Positions 25,077 through 33,529 of a stretch of 64,000 nt of DNA are shown here, one piece after another. Origin of the DNA: JBHOQX01 sp042408595 (lineage in GTDB: Bacteria; Chloroflexota; Chloroflexia; Chloroflexales; Roseiflexaceae); assembly GCA_042408595.1 (NCBI GenBank), contig JBHOQX010000022.1, forward strand, positions 1 to 64,000, written 5' to 3'. Positions within the stretch are counted from its first letter, which is position 1. Every line of letters starts with the position of its first letter. The translations under genes were made by a program, and so were the position numbers. Under the pieces are notes generated by a model. The model saw nothing but the letters and a program-made list of their open reading frames with translations. It was not told the origin of the DNA and did no database searches.

Positions 25077-26864
25077 TCACAGCTCCCCCAGTAGCCCCAT
25101 CAGCTTGTGCTTGCGGCCGTGGGCGGCGCGCAGCGCGCTCAGGTAGACCTGCCAGTCCCCCGGACGACCCATGGCGCGGTAGGCTTCGCGAGCGCGGCGC
25201 AGCCAATGCACCGCCAGGTCGTAGCGCTGTGCATCGCCGGCGTTGATGATCCGGTCGGCCTGGGCGATCGCCGCCTGTGCTGCCCACTCCGGCCGGCGGG
25301 CGATCGCCACGTCCAGCACCCGGTCGAGCAGGCGACCGTCGTTCCCTTGGACGGCGGCGATCGCGTCGTCCAGCGCCCCGGCGCGCAGAAACAGCTCGAC
25401 GACGACCTCCGGGTCGGCGCGCGGCCCGGCCTGGCGCAGCGCGTCCAGCAGGCGCGGCTGCAGGGCGGGCCAGTTCTCGCCGGCCAGGGCTTCCAGCCGC
25501 TCCCACATCTCCGGCGACGGCGCGGATCGGAAGGAGAGCTCGGCGGCGCGCAGCGCGACATCGTGGCGGCCCATACGCTCGGCCAGGCCGGAGAGCCAAG
25601 CGGCTAGCTCGGCGCGCGGCTCAGCCAGTGTCAGCCCATGCTGGGCGATCCGCAGCGCCGCTCGCAGCTCGCCCCGCTCCTGAAGCGCCTTGGCCAGCAT
25701 CAGCGCATCGTTTGCGGTCGTCAGGTAGCGCAGGCCCTCATCCACCGCCTGGGCCGTTCGCCCGAGCCGCGCCAGCTTGATCAGATAGTGCGCGATCTGG
25801 CCTTCGGCCTCGGCCAGGTAAAGGTATTCCTGGTCGCGCCCCTGCCGTTCGAGGATCTCCAGGCGCATGCGCGCGAGCTCGTCCGCGAAGTCGGGCGGCT
25901 CGCCCTCCCAGATGCCGGTCCGGCTGATCTCGCCACGAAAGACGCGCTGGATCGCCGGAGTATCCCACCCCTGCTCGGCGGCGACGCGCGCCATGGCGAA
26001 GCCGACCTCCAGTCCGTAGTGGCGCAGGTCGTCCTGCCAGGTGGCGAACTGCTCGGCCCATTCGCGTCGCTCGGCCCGTGTGAGGTCGGCGGTCAGGATC
26101 GCCTCGGCCCAGGCGGCGCCCAACTCCTCGAACAGGGCGGAGATGTCGTCGCCGAACTCGCTCAGCACGTCCCACTGGTCGAGGCATTCTTCGGTGATCG
26201 TCTGCAGAATGCCGATCGCGTTCTGGCCCTCGCCCGCTTCGCTGAACCGGCGCGCCTGCTCCAGCAGCTCTTCCAGTTGCTCGAGCGGGTCGGCGCGGCC
26301 GCTGTAGTCGAAGGCGCTTTCCCGAATGGTGGCGCGCACCTGGCGGCGCACCGCCTGTACGTCGATCGGCGCGGCGCGGCGGGCGGGCGCGGCTGAGGCG
26401 CCCGTGTCCGGCGCCGGCGGCGGGGCGGCGCGCACCAGCGCCGCCTGGAGCTCGATCGCGTCGGCGATGTCCGGGTCGCGGTTGGCCAGGCGCAGCAGCA
26501 GCTCCTGCAACTGCTCGCGTTCCAGCGCCCCGAGCAGTGCGTCGAGCGCTGGCCGCTCTTCGACCGACTCCGGCTGGTGGATGGCGGTCAGCAGCGCCGC
26601 GACGATATGCTTGCACCAGCCGCCCCAGTCGTACGGGCAACTGCAACTCGCGGCGGCGACCGCGCTGTTGCCGGCCAGGGTGATGCGGACGCGATAGGGC
26701 CCGTCGGCGCTGCCCTCCACTTGCGCATACAGCAGGTCGCCGCGCCGCACCAGCGATGTGACCGCGCCGCGGCGCTCGTATTGCTGCCCGCGGCTGTAGG
26801 CATCGGCGGTGGCGTTCTGGCGAATCGTCGATTCGCTGATCACGAGTGTGCCGGGAGTCGTCAT
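25077..26864 (-). CDS. SWIM zinc-finger protein with helical repeats
   Basis: The 595-residue product has a SWIM domain (CxCP...CxH: Cys74, Cys76, Cys84, His86) followed by about 450 residues of alpha-helical, TPR-like repeats (AKALQERGELRAALRIAQHGLTL). SWIM fingers bind DNA or proteins; in bacteria such proteins often accompany SNF2 helicases or MoxR-VWA complexes, but no such partner is here. No signal peptide or enzyme motif is visible. The start ATG 26864 lacks a clear ribosome-binding site and follows a TATGATAGC-like sequence on the opposite strand. Confidence 0.85.
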   Translation of the reverse strand: MTTPGTLVISESTIRQNATADAYSRGQQYERRGAVTSLVRRGDLLYAQVEGSADGPYRVRITLAGNSAVAAASCSCPYDWGGWCKHIVAALLTAIHQPESVEERPALDALLGALEREQLQELLLRLANRDPDIADAIELQAALVRAAPPPAPDTGASAAPARRAAPIDVQAVRRQVRATIRESAFDYSGRADPLEQLEELLEQARRFSEAGEGQNAIGILQTITEECLDQWDVLSEFGDDISALFEELGAAWAEAILTADLTRAERREWAEQFATWQDDLRHYGLEVGFAMARVAAEQGWDTPAIQRVFRGEISRTGIWEGEPPDFADELARMRLEILERQGRDQEYLYLAEAEGQIAHYLIKLARLGRTAQAVDEGLRYLTTANDALMLAKALQERGELRAALRIAQHGLTLAEPRAELAAWLSGLAERMGRHDVALRAAELSFRSAPSPEMWERLEALAGENWPALQPRLLDALRQAGPRADPEVVVELFLRAGALDDAIAAVQGNDGRLLDRVLDVAIARRPEWAAQAAIAQADRIINAGDAQRYDLAVHWLRRAREAYRAMGRPGDWQVYLSALRAAHGRKHKLMGLLGEL

Positions 26865-27034
26865 AGCAAGGGAGCATGATAGCACAATGGTGCAGTTCGA
26901 TGCGAATGCGCGTGCCGCCTCAGGCGACATTCACGCGCAGCCGTCCAGCGGCGCGCCACCAATCGTGCAAATGGTAGAGGACGGCCGGTGTCGAATCCTG
27001 CGACACCGCAACGGTACGGCTCGCGGGCCGCGCC

Positions 27035-27478
27035 TCAGATCTCCAGCCATCCCGGCGGATCGTCCGGGCCGCAGGCGGGATGGGCTGGCTCCCAGGCAGT
27101 CAGCGCGTGGCCGAGGTCCGCCCGGGTGTGGAGCGGCGCGCTCTCGAACGAGCCGCTGCCGCAGAAGGCACACGACCGCAGGAGGACGACGCCCGCTGCG
27201 CCGGCGCGGAAGACCGCGCCATCCAGCACGGCGCTCGCCGCGCGGCCGGACGGGGTAACATAGATCGCCTCAGGCGGCACACGCTGGCCGGTCAGGTCGA
27301 ACAGGCGAACGGTGAGCAGGCGGCGCAGATCGTCGCTGGCCTGTGTCCTCCCCTGGTGGTAGGCGGCCACTGCCGCGGCCTTCCAGTCGCCGCCATGTGC
27401 CGCGGGTTGGCTGGCGGGATCGTTCCATTGCTCGCCCGCCCGGGGCGCCTTGGGCACGCTGCGAAGCATGCTGGTCAT
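27035..27478 (-). CDS. Conserved-looking hypothetical protein
   Basis: I do not recognise this 147-residue protein. It opens at an ATG (27478) with an excellent AAGGAGG ribosome-binding site, which makes it a real gene. It is predicted soluble. A central segment (DDLRRLLTVRLFDLTGQRVPPEAIYV) looks like a helix then strand, followed by LLRSCAFCGSG with a CxxC pair, perhaps a partial metal site, and a hydrophilic tail ending PPGWLEI. Upstream lie a long inverted repeat and a tandem repeat that may affect its expression. Confidence 0.7.
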   Translation of the reverse strand: MTSMLRSVPKAPRAGEQWNDPASQPAAHGGDWKAAAVAAYHQGRTQASDDLRRLLTVRLFDLTGQRVPPEAIYVTPSGRAASAVLDGAVFRAGAAGVVLLRSCAFCGSGSFESAPLHTRADLGHALTAWEPAHPACGPDDPPGWLEI

Positions 27479-27628
27479 CGGAAGCCTCCTTATCGCTTGG
27501 TTCTGGCGCCGCCCACGCGGCCTGGGCTCATGAAACACCCAGCGCGAGCGGTGTACCAGCGCCAGAACGCTACAGGAGGCGCTACGAGAATCGCTACAGG
27601 GTTCGTGTGTCGTTGTTCCCGTGCGGAC

Positions 27629-27688
27629 CCGTTCTCCTACACGGAGATATCTAGGCCATGGCCCAAATGTCTCCGTGTAGGAGAACGG
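27629..27688. repeat. 19-bp perfect inverted repeat
   Basis: Arms 27629-27647 and 27670-27688 (core GTTCTCCTACACGGAGA) are perfect complements around a 22-base spacer containing GGCCATGGCC. The stem is not GC-extreme and has no T-run, so it is unlike a simple terminator. It lies 150 bases upstream of the hypothetical gene at 27035-27478. Confidence 0.8.
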
Positions 27689-27696
27689 CACATGAT

Positions 27697-27732
27697 GTCG
27701 ACACCAGGTCAGGTGTCGATACCAGGTCAGGT
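27697..27732. repeat. 18-bp tandem direct repeat, two units
   Basis: GTCGACACCAGGTCAGGT is followed at once by GTCGATACCAGGTCAGGT, with one mismatch. It lies next to the 19-bp inverted repeat. Confidence 0.75.
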
Positions 27733-27901
27733 TGCCGTGCTCGATCACCCGCTGGATCAGCAGCGGCACGACCGGCATCCGGGGACGCGGCGCGATCTGG
27801 CCCATCGCCATCTCCATCCCTGCGGCGTCTCGGCGCATGATACCAGAGCTAGCCGTCGGAGTGGGGGGCCAGCGATCACCGGGCGGATCGCCGATGGGCG
27901 G

Positions 27902-28492
27902 TCACGTTGGCGCCGCCGCCATGCCGTCGAGGAATAGCGCCACCAACCGATCGATCGTCTCCTGAGGAGCGGCGGCGCCGGCGGCGCGTCCGGGATGGAA
28001 GAACGGATAGAGCATCCCCAGCAGCGCCCAAGTCGCCGTATGCGCGTCGATCTGCCGCAGCTCGCCGCGCGTCATGCCGTCGCGCAGCATCGCTGCGATC
28101 TGGCCGATGAACTTGCGCTCGTACGCCGCGCCGAACGTCTCGCGCGCCGCGGGGCCGAGGAGCGGCAGCTCCTGACTGGCGATCTGGATGATCGCCCGCT
28201 GCTCGGGCGGGCGGGCGAACAGCTCATGCACCAGGCGCGCCACCTGCGCGCGCGCTGTCGGCATGGCGCGGGCCGTCGCCACCGCCTGCTCGAAGGCGTC
28301 CAGGTTCGCCTGCAGGATCGCCAGGAACAGCGCCTCCTTGTCGGCGAAGTGGTAATACAGCCCGGCTTTGGAGACGCCCGCTGCCTCGGCGATCTCGCGC
28401 ATGGCGATCCCGTTGTAGCCCCGCGCGACAAACAGGCGCGTCGCCTCCGCCAGAATGCGCTCGCGGACAGCGGCGCTCTCGGTGGTGGTCAT
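27902..28492 (-). CDS. TetR-family repressor
   Basis: This 196-residue regulator has the TetR helix-turn-helix (FVARGYNGIAMREIAEAAGVSKAGLYYHFADKEALF, about residues 22-57, given here in parts) and a variable ligand-binding C-terminal half. It lies 13 bases downstream of the MFS exporter gene on the same strand, so it should be cotranscribed with it. It very likely binds the palindrome at 30011-30024, repressing both genes until a drug-like ligand binds. Start ATG 28492. Confidence 0.93.
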   Translation of the reverse strand: MTTTESAAVRERILAEATRLFVARGYNGIAMREIAEAAGVSKAGLYYHFADKEALFLAILQANLDAFEQAVATARAMPTARAQVARLVHELFARPPEQRAIIQIASQELPLLGPAARETFGAAYERKFIGQIAAMLRDGMTRGELRQIDAHTATWALLGMLYPFFHPGRAAGAAAPQETIDRLVALFLDGMAAAPT

Positions 28493-28505
28493 CGATCCGC
28501 CCCGC

Positions 28506-29909
28506 TTACGACCGGGCCGGCTGCGCCCCGGCCCGCCCCGGCGCGGCCAGCTCGGCGGCGCGGCCCTTCAGCCCGAGCGCCACCAGCGTCAGCGCCAGCA
28601 TCAGCGCTGCGACCGCCAGAAAGGCCGCCTGGTAGCCGGCCAGCCCGCCGCCCGCCGAGGCGGCGATCGCGCCGACCAACACCCCGCCGATCAACTGGCC
28701 GATATTCGTGAACACCGTCAGCGCGCCCTGCGCTGCGGCCCGCTCCGCCGGCCCGGTCTCGTTCAGCATGATGTAGCGCAGCGACGCCCCGAGCAGCGCC
28801 GACAATCCTACACCGAACAGCGTCGCTGCGCTGTAGAACCCGGCGAGCGTCGCCGGGAGCAGCGCCGCCAGCCCCAGGCCCACAGCGATCAGCCCGGCCC
28901 CGCCGACGACCACCGACCGCGAGCCGAAGCGATCCAGCATCCAACCGGAGACGGGCGCACCGACCGCCATCGCCAGCACAACCGGCAGCAGCATGAAGCT
29001 GGCGGTCGAGGCGGAGACGCCGAAGGCCAGCACCAGCATCGTCGGCACGAACACGACCGAGGCTTCGCTCACCCCCGCGCCGAAGGCCAGCGCGCTCGCC
29101 AGGCGTACCTGCCGCGAGCGGAACAGCCCCAGGCGCAGCACCGGGTCGGCGGCGCGCCGCTCCACCATCAGGAAGATGGGCAACAACAGCGCCGCCGCCA
29201 GGAAGAACGGCCAGACATCCGGCGCGCGCAGGCTCGCGCCGAGCCGGTGCGAGTCGAGCTGTGTCAGCCCGGCCGCCAACGCGCCGAGCAGCGCGCCGAG
29301 CGTCAGCATCCCGCCCCAGTCGAACGGCCGGGGCGCGGCCGGGAGCCCCGCCGGTAGCAGCCGCCAGGCCAGCGCGATCACCAGCGCGGCGATCGGCAGG
29401 TTGATCACAAACAGCAATGGCCAGCCATAGAGCAGCAGCACGCCGCCGACCACCGGGCCGACCAGAAAGGCCACGCCGAAGACTGCGCCGATCAGCCCCA
29501 GCGCTGCGCCCCGGCGCTCCGCGGGAAAGGTATCGCCGATCACCGCGCTGGCGACCGGGAAGATGCCGCCCGCGCCCAGGCCCTGGATCGCCCGCCCCGC
29601 CAGCAGCACGGCGTAGGTCGGCGCTGCGGCGACCAGCAGCGACCCGAACGCGAAGATCGCGATGTCCAGGATGTAGATCGCGCGCCGACCGAATCGGTCC
29701 GAAAGCTTGGCCATCAGCGGCGTGCCGATGAGATTGAACAGCACGTAGATCGCGAAGATCCATGAAAGCGCCCGCTCGCTTGCGCCGAACGCCCGCTGGA
29801 TCGCCGGGAGCGCCGGCCCGACAATCGCGATATCCAGCGCGCCCATCAGCACCCCGACGAACAGCACGCCGAGAAGGCGATTGCGCTGGCTCTGGTTCGA
29901 AATGCTCAT
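28506..29909 (-). CDS. MFS drug exporter, DHA2 (14-TM) family
   Basis: This 467-residue polytopic membrane protein shows the MFS loop 2-3 signature AKLSDRFGRRAIYI and the motif C-like GAVFGVAFLVGPVVGG typical of proton-drug antiporters, with about 14 hydrophobic segments as in EmrB/QacA. It should expel hydrophobic toxins by exchange with protons. Start ATG 29909 is preferred (AAGGCGG upstream); GTG 29930 is possible. It is followed by its tetR regulator, and a strong promoter-operator lies about 110 bases upstream. Confidence 0.92.
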   Translation of the reverse strand: MSISNQSQRNRLLGVLFVGVLMGALDIAIVGPALPAIQRAFGASERALSWIFAIYVLFNLIGTPLMAKLSDRFGRRAIYILDIAIFAFGSLLVAAAPTYAVLLAGRAIQGLGAGGIFPVASAVIGDTFPAERRGAALGLIGAVFGVAFLVGPVVGGVLLLYGWPLLFVINLPIAALVIALAWRLLPAGLPAAPRPFDWGGMLTLGALLGALAAGLTQLDSHRLGASLRAPDVWPFFLAAALLLPIFLMVERRAADPVLRLGLFRSRQVRLASALAFGAGVSEASVVFVPTMLVLAFGVSASTASFMLLPVVLAMAVGAPVSGWMLDRFGSRSVVVGGAGLIAVGLGLAALLPATLAGFYSAATLFGVGLSALLGASLRYIMLNETGPAERAAAQGALTVFTNIGQLIGGVLVGAIAASAGGGLAGYQAAFLAVAALMLALTLVALGLKGRAAELAAPGRAGAQPARS

Positions 29910-30010
29910 ATCCGCCTTGTCTTCTGCCACCTGCCCACTGTCCGTACGCCGGTGCGGCGGGCCTGATGCGCCGATGGCGGTGTTCCGTGACAGCCATGCG
30001 GCTCGATCTA

Positions 30011-30059
30011 ACCGACCGGTCGGTCAGCTAAGTATACCGTGAAGCTGCTTGTCGGTCAA
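30011..30059 (-). promoter_or_regulatory. Sigma-70 promoter with TetR-type operator for MFS-tetR
   Basis: On the minus strand TTGACC (30054-30059) and TATACT (30031-30036) are separated by exactly 17 bases. The perfect 14-base palindrome ACCGACCGGTCGGT (30011-30024) covers the expected transcription start. A further half-site TGACCGAC overlaps the -35 box. This arrangement fits direct autorepression by the downstream TetR protein. Confidence 0.85.
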
Positions 30060-30117
30060 GGCATGCGGTTGCCGTTGTGAAGGCGAGCGCGTCCACCGGC
30101 GCATGCGCTGTAGCGCG

Positions 30118-30540
30118 TCATGCGGGCGGCGGGACGACACCGATCGTCAGCAGGATATTGGCGTACACCCGCTGCTCGCCGGTAGCGATGACCAGCGCGA
30201 GGTTCGGCGAGCGCGCCGCCTCGTAAAAAGGAAAACGGCCCAGCGGTTGCAACGCGATCCCCGGCAGCAGCGCGCGGAACTCGGCAAAGATCGCCGGCTC
30301 GGGCCCTGCATCCGGCACCATCACATGCGCCGCCTCGATAGGCACGGCGTCCGCCAGCACGGCCAGCACCTGCGGCGCGGTCAACAGCCCCGGCGCAAGG
30401 TTCAGATAGACCCGCCGCGCCGCCGGGTGCGCGCCGGTGCCGAACGGGTAGTTGCCGTCTGCGATCAGTACCTGCGCGCCGTGGCCCGCCCCGCCGAGGG
30501 CGGCCAGGATCTCGGGGTGGAGGAGTTTGTAGCGGAGCAT
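30118..30540 (-). CDS. RbsD/FucU-family sugar mutarotase
   Basis: The 140-residue product has the family's opening MLRYKLLHPEILAALGGAGHG (shown here as MLRYKLLHPEILAAL then GGAGHG), the catalytic-site segment VLIADGNYPFG, and a late FYEAARSPNLALVIATGE. RbsD and FucU interconvert ring forms of ribose or fucose before phosphorylation. The pattern PAARRVYLNLAPG is closer to FucU-like members, but the sugar is not certain. No transporter or kinase gene is beside it. Start ATG 30540. Confidence 0.85.
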   Translation of the reverse strand: MLRYKLLHPEILAALGGAGHGAQVLIADGNYPFGTGAHPAARRVYLNLAPGLLTAPQVLAVLADAVPIEAAHVMVPDAGPEPAIFAEFRALLPGIALQPLGRFPFYEAARSPNLALVIATGEQRVYANILLTIGVVPPPA

Positions 30541-30884
30541 GGCGGCCTCGTGACTAACAACGGACGAAGGACGAAGGACGAAAGGTGGCTCTACCGTGTG
30601 GAAGCATCTTCCACAGACGAAGGGCGAACACCGGACCGTACCGGAACGAAAGCGGCAAGGGACGAAGGCTGACTCTACCTTGTGACAGGAGTGACACGGT
30701 CGCCCGCACTGCGGGAGGTGTGGCGGGCCGAAGGCCCGCCACGGCATTCGTTTTCGTGCGTCCACGAAGGGGTTTCGGCGGGGCGTCGCCCCTTCATACC
30801 TCTCCCGTGCGTACGGTCTGCGTGTGAACACATCGACAACGGGTATTCGACATAGCTATAGCTTACGTTCGTCCTTCGGCTTGA
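30541..30884. repeat. Intergenic repeat region with hairpin copy C
   Basis: GGACGAAGGACGAAGGACGAAAGG at 30552-30575 (five-to-seven-base units) is followed at 30711-30810 by hairpin copy C: GGAGGTGTGGCGGGCC, GGCCCGCC, TTCGTTTTCG, then a second stem around GGCGGGGCG. No gene is supportable in the 344 bases. Confidence 0.6.
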
Positions 30885-32057
30885 TTATGCACGACGCACG
30901 ACGGATCGCGCCACTACCATTCGATGCACCTCGGAGGGGCCGTCGTAGATCCGAAAGGCGCGCGCCTCGCGGTACATATCGGCGAGCGGCAGATCGTCTG
31001 ACACACCGAGCGCGCCACAGATCTGGATCGCACGGTCGATCACCCGATGGACCGCCTCGGCGACGAACACCTTGCAGGCGGAGGTCTCGACGCGGGCCTC
31101 GCCGCCCTGCGCGAGCAACCAGGCGGCGTGGAGGATCATCAGCCGCCCGGCCTGCAACTCGATCGCTGAGTCGGCCAGCATATGCTGTACCGCCCCGTGC
31201 TGCGCCAGGGTCGCGCCGAACGCCTCGCGCTCGCGGGCCCGCGCCGCGGCGATATCGAGCGCCCGCTGCGCCGCCCCCGTCCAGCGCATGCAGTGCGTCA
31301 GCCGCGCCGGCCCCAGGCGGAGCTGCGCCAGCCGGAAGCCCTGCCCTGGCGCGCCAAGCACCTGGCCGGATGCCACCGCGCAGTCCTCAAGGATGATCTC
31401 GCAATGCCCGCCGGGGTTAGCGACCGTCAACCCTTCGATGCGGCGCACCACGCGCAGCCCCGGCGTGCCGGCATCGATCAGAAAGAGCGTGCAGCCCTCG
31501 GCAGCCGGCGCGTCTGGTTCGGTGCGCGCCATAACCAGGTAGAACGCCGCGCCGTCGCCGCCGGTGGCGTACCATTTGTGCCCGTTGATCACCCATTGGT
31601 CGCCGCGGCGCTCGGCGCGGGTGCGGATCATCGTCGGGTCGGAGCCGGCCCCCGGCGCGGGCTCGGTCATCGCGAAGCAGGAGCGGATGCGGCCCTCGGC
31701 CAGCGGGCGCAGGTAGCGCGCCTGCTGATCGGCGTTCGCTGCCAGGAGCAGCAGGTGCATCGTGCCCTCGTCCGGCGCGGCGCAGTTGAGCGCCAGCGGG
31801 CCGAGCAGGCTGTGGCCGGCCTCCTCGAAGACCGGGCAGCACTCCAGCAGCGACAGGCCTAGGCCGCCGTACTCCGGCGGAAGCTGCGGACCGTAGATCC
31901 CGGCGGCGCGGGCGGCGTCGCGCAGCGCGGCCAGTTGTTCGGTGGGCAACCCGTCCGACGTCGTAGCCTCGCGCTCCAGCGGGATGACCCGCTCGCGAAC
32001 AAAGGCCCACACGCGCGCGGCGGTCTCGGTAGCGCGCGGAGAGGGGGTGAAGTCCAT
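30885..32057 (-). CDS. Acyl-CoA dehydrogenase
   Basis: This 390-residue flavoprotein has the three ACAD domains: helical N-terminus, beta domain with CFAMTEPAPGAGSDPTMI, and helical C-terminus ending in AFRIYDGPSEVHRMVVARSVVRR. It would oxidise an acyl-CoA thioester to the enoyl-CoA. The sequence resembles the ACAD10/11 and related groups found beside APH-like kinases; such a kinase and DUF6285 are encoded at 34315 and 36972. The catalytic glutamate position is not assigned by eye. Start ATG 32057. Confidence 0.92.
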   Translation of the reverse strand: MDFTPSPRATETAARVWAFVRERVIPLEREATTSDGLPTEQLAALRDAARAAGIYGPQLPPEYGGLGLSLLECCPVFEEAGHSLLGPLALNCAAPDEGTMHLLLLAANADQQARYLRPLAEGRIRSCFAMTEPAPGAGSDPTMIRTRAERRGDQWVINGHKWYATGGDGAAFYLVMARTEPDAPAAEGCTLFLIDAGTPGLRVVRRIEGLTVANPGGHCEIILEDCAVASGQVLGAPGQGFRLAQLRLGPARLTHCMRWTGAAQRALDIAAARAREREAFGATLAQHGAVQHMLADSAIELQAGRLMILHAAWLLAQGGEARVETSACKVFVAEAVHRVIDRAIQICGALGVSDDLPLADMYREARAFRIYDGPSEVHRMVVARSVVRRA

Positions 32058-32512
32058 TGGCGTCGGCTCCTGGAGATACGTGCACGATCAACACAACGAA
32101 CTGCGAAGCCGGCTTATCGGGTGGCGTCGCATCGCGTCGTGCCGTGTCCGATTGGATTTCCTGGGCCAGGGCCCTTACCGCCCAAAACAGCCGGCGCGGA
32201 TAAGTATAGCGCAGTTGCCGACAAAGTCGCCACGGCTTGTGTCGCGGTCGAGCGTGCCACTTCTTGTGTGTACGCCCTCCCATCACATCCGCACGCCGTC
32301 ACATCATATCTACACGCTCCTCCATCGCATCTGCACGCCACTATTTCGTATATGCACATCCGCAGAGCACATCCGCACGCCGCCATGGCGATGTGCACGC
32401 CCTCACCCTGCATCTGCCCACCGCACCTTCGTATGCGTACGCCGCCGTATCATGTATGCACGTTGACAAGGGCGTTGATTGATCGTGCACCAGAACGGAT
32501 CGGGATGCCTGC
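32058..32512. other. Intergenic region containing a 21-bp tandem array
   Basis: About 200 bases of GC-rich sequence upstream of the acyl-CoA dehydrogenase gene show nothing clear, with a weak AAGTATAGC-like patch at 32201-32210. The rest is the repeat array described separately. Every frame through the array gives seven-residue periodic peptides, but no start signals support a gene. Confidence 0.5.
32263..32470. repeat. Degenerate 21-bp tandem repeat, about nine units
   Basis: Units at 32284-32304, 32305-32325, 32326-32346, 32347-32367 and 32368-32388 keep an exact 21-base spacing and share CATCTGCACGCC-like cores; three or four more degraded units follow. Any open frame therefore gives heptad peptides, for example RTPSHHI, YTLLHRI and CTPLFRI on the plus strand. 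Confidence 0.75.
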
Positions 32513-33058
32513 CTACATTGGTAGTGGTAGCTTCAGGACGCGCATGAGCTGCACAATGCTCACCCCGATGACCGCGCCGAGGAGTCCGCCAAACATCCCG
32601 AAGACGGTAAACCAAGCTAAACCGGGCGCCATAGCAGCCATGCTCGTGTTCATCGAGACGAAGTACAGCGCCAGTATGCCGAGCGGAAGTCCACCGCCCA
32701 AGAATCCACCAATGAGCGGCATTTTGGTGATCAGCACGCCAAGCGCGACAAAAGCACCTAGGACAAAAAATACCGCACTGATAACCATTCCTGGCGGAAA
32801 GCGCAAAGCGAAAGCTAGCCCGTCCCAGAATACGCAGTACATGAGCCAGCAAAGGACCAGAAACAGAACCGCACCCAGCGCAACTCCAAACCGTGAAGTA
32901 GACGATGGCGCATAGGATGTCCGTGGTGGCGTCTCGCCTGTAGCTGAATCACTTCTTTCTGGTGGCCACAGCGCTTTGCCGATGGTGAACACAACTTGTG
33001 CGATCGCTATGAGCGCGGCGATGCCTTGGAGCTCGGGCGCACGTAAGATATCCTTCAT
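32513..33058 (-). CDS. Hypothetical membrane protein
   Basis: I do not recognise this 181-residue protein. It has an N-terminal hydrophobic stretch (IAALIAIAQVVFTIG), a short soluble loop, and four more membrane segments (VALGAVLFLVLCWLMYCVFW, a valine-rich pair, and GLLGAVIGVSIVQLM near the end). The region is visibly less GC-rich than its neighbours and uses more A/T-ending codons, which suggests more recent arrival. The ATG at 33058 is preferred over GTG 33094; neither has a strong ribosome-binding site. It lies next to the 21-bp repeat array. Confidence 0.65.
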   Translation of the reverse strand: MKDILRAPELQGIAALIAIAQVVFTIGKALWPPERSDSATGETPPRTSYAPSSTSRFGVALGAVLFLVLCWLMYCVFWDGLAFALRFPPGMVISAVFFVLGAFVALGVLITKMPLIGGFLGGGLPLGILALYFVSMNTSMAAMAPGLAWFTVFGMFGGLLGAVIGVSIVQLMRVLKLPLPM

Positions 33059-33529
33059 CGCGCCGCCAAGCGCTCGTGACTGACCGGGCGTCACCAGCAG
33101 GTCACTATCGCCCTCTGGCAGTCGTCTCAGGGGCTACTGAGCCGAGACGGGATGCGCGTCACGCCGTGTCGTGCTGCGATCCATTCGATCTCGCCACGCT
33201 TTTCGTGAAGGAGTTGCGCGAGTGACAGATGGGTTACCGGATATCTTTGGAGGCCTTTCGCTGTGCGGCTGGCCCTCATAGGTGCTACCCGGCAGCATTA
33301 TACTCTAGCCGCTGCGTCTCCCCATTATTGATCATGCTGCGCAGCTACCTTAGACACGCCCCATCCCTCTCCCCATCGAACCTTGCGCTCGGCTTCATTC
33401 CAGTGTATCCTCACACCGTCCCCGGAGATCGAACGCTTGACCGGGGCACCGGGCGACATCCACCATGCGGACAGAGCGCGCCGCGCGCCTCCCGCCCGCC
33501 GACGATCATCCACCGTCCAGAGAACCGCC
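33059..33529. other. Intergenic region, no gene seen
   Basis: This 471-base gap separates divergent genes. CGTCTC and GAGACG (33123-33128, 33144-33149) can pair around a 15-base loop. Composition is mixed, with some AT-rich patches. No convincing promoter pair or gene is visible. Confidence 0.4.
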
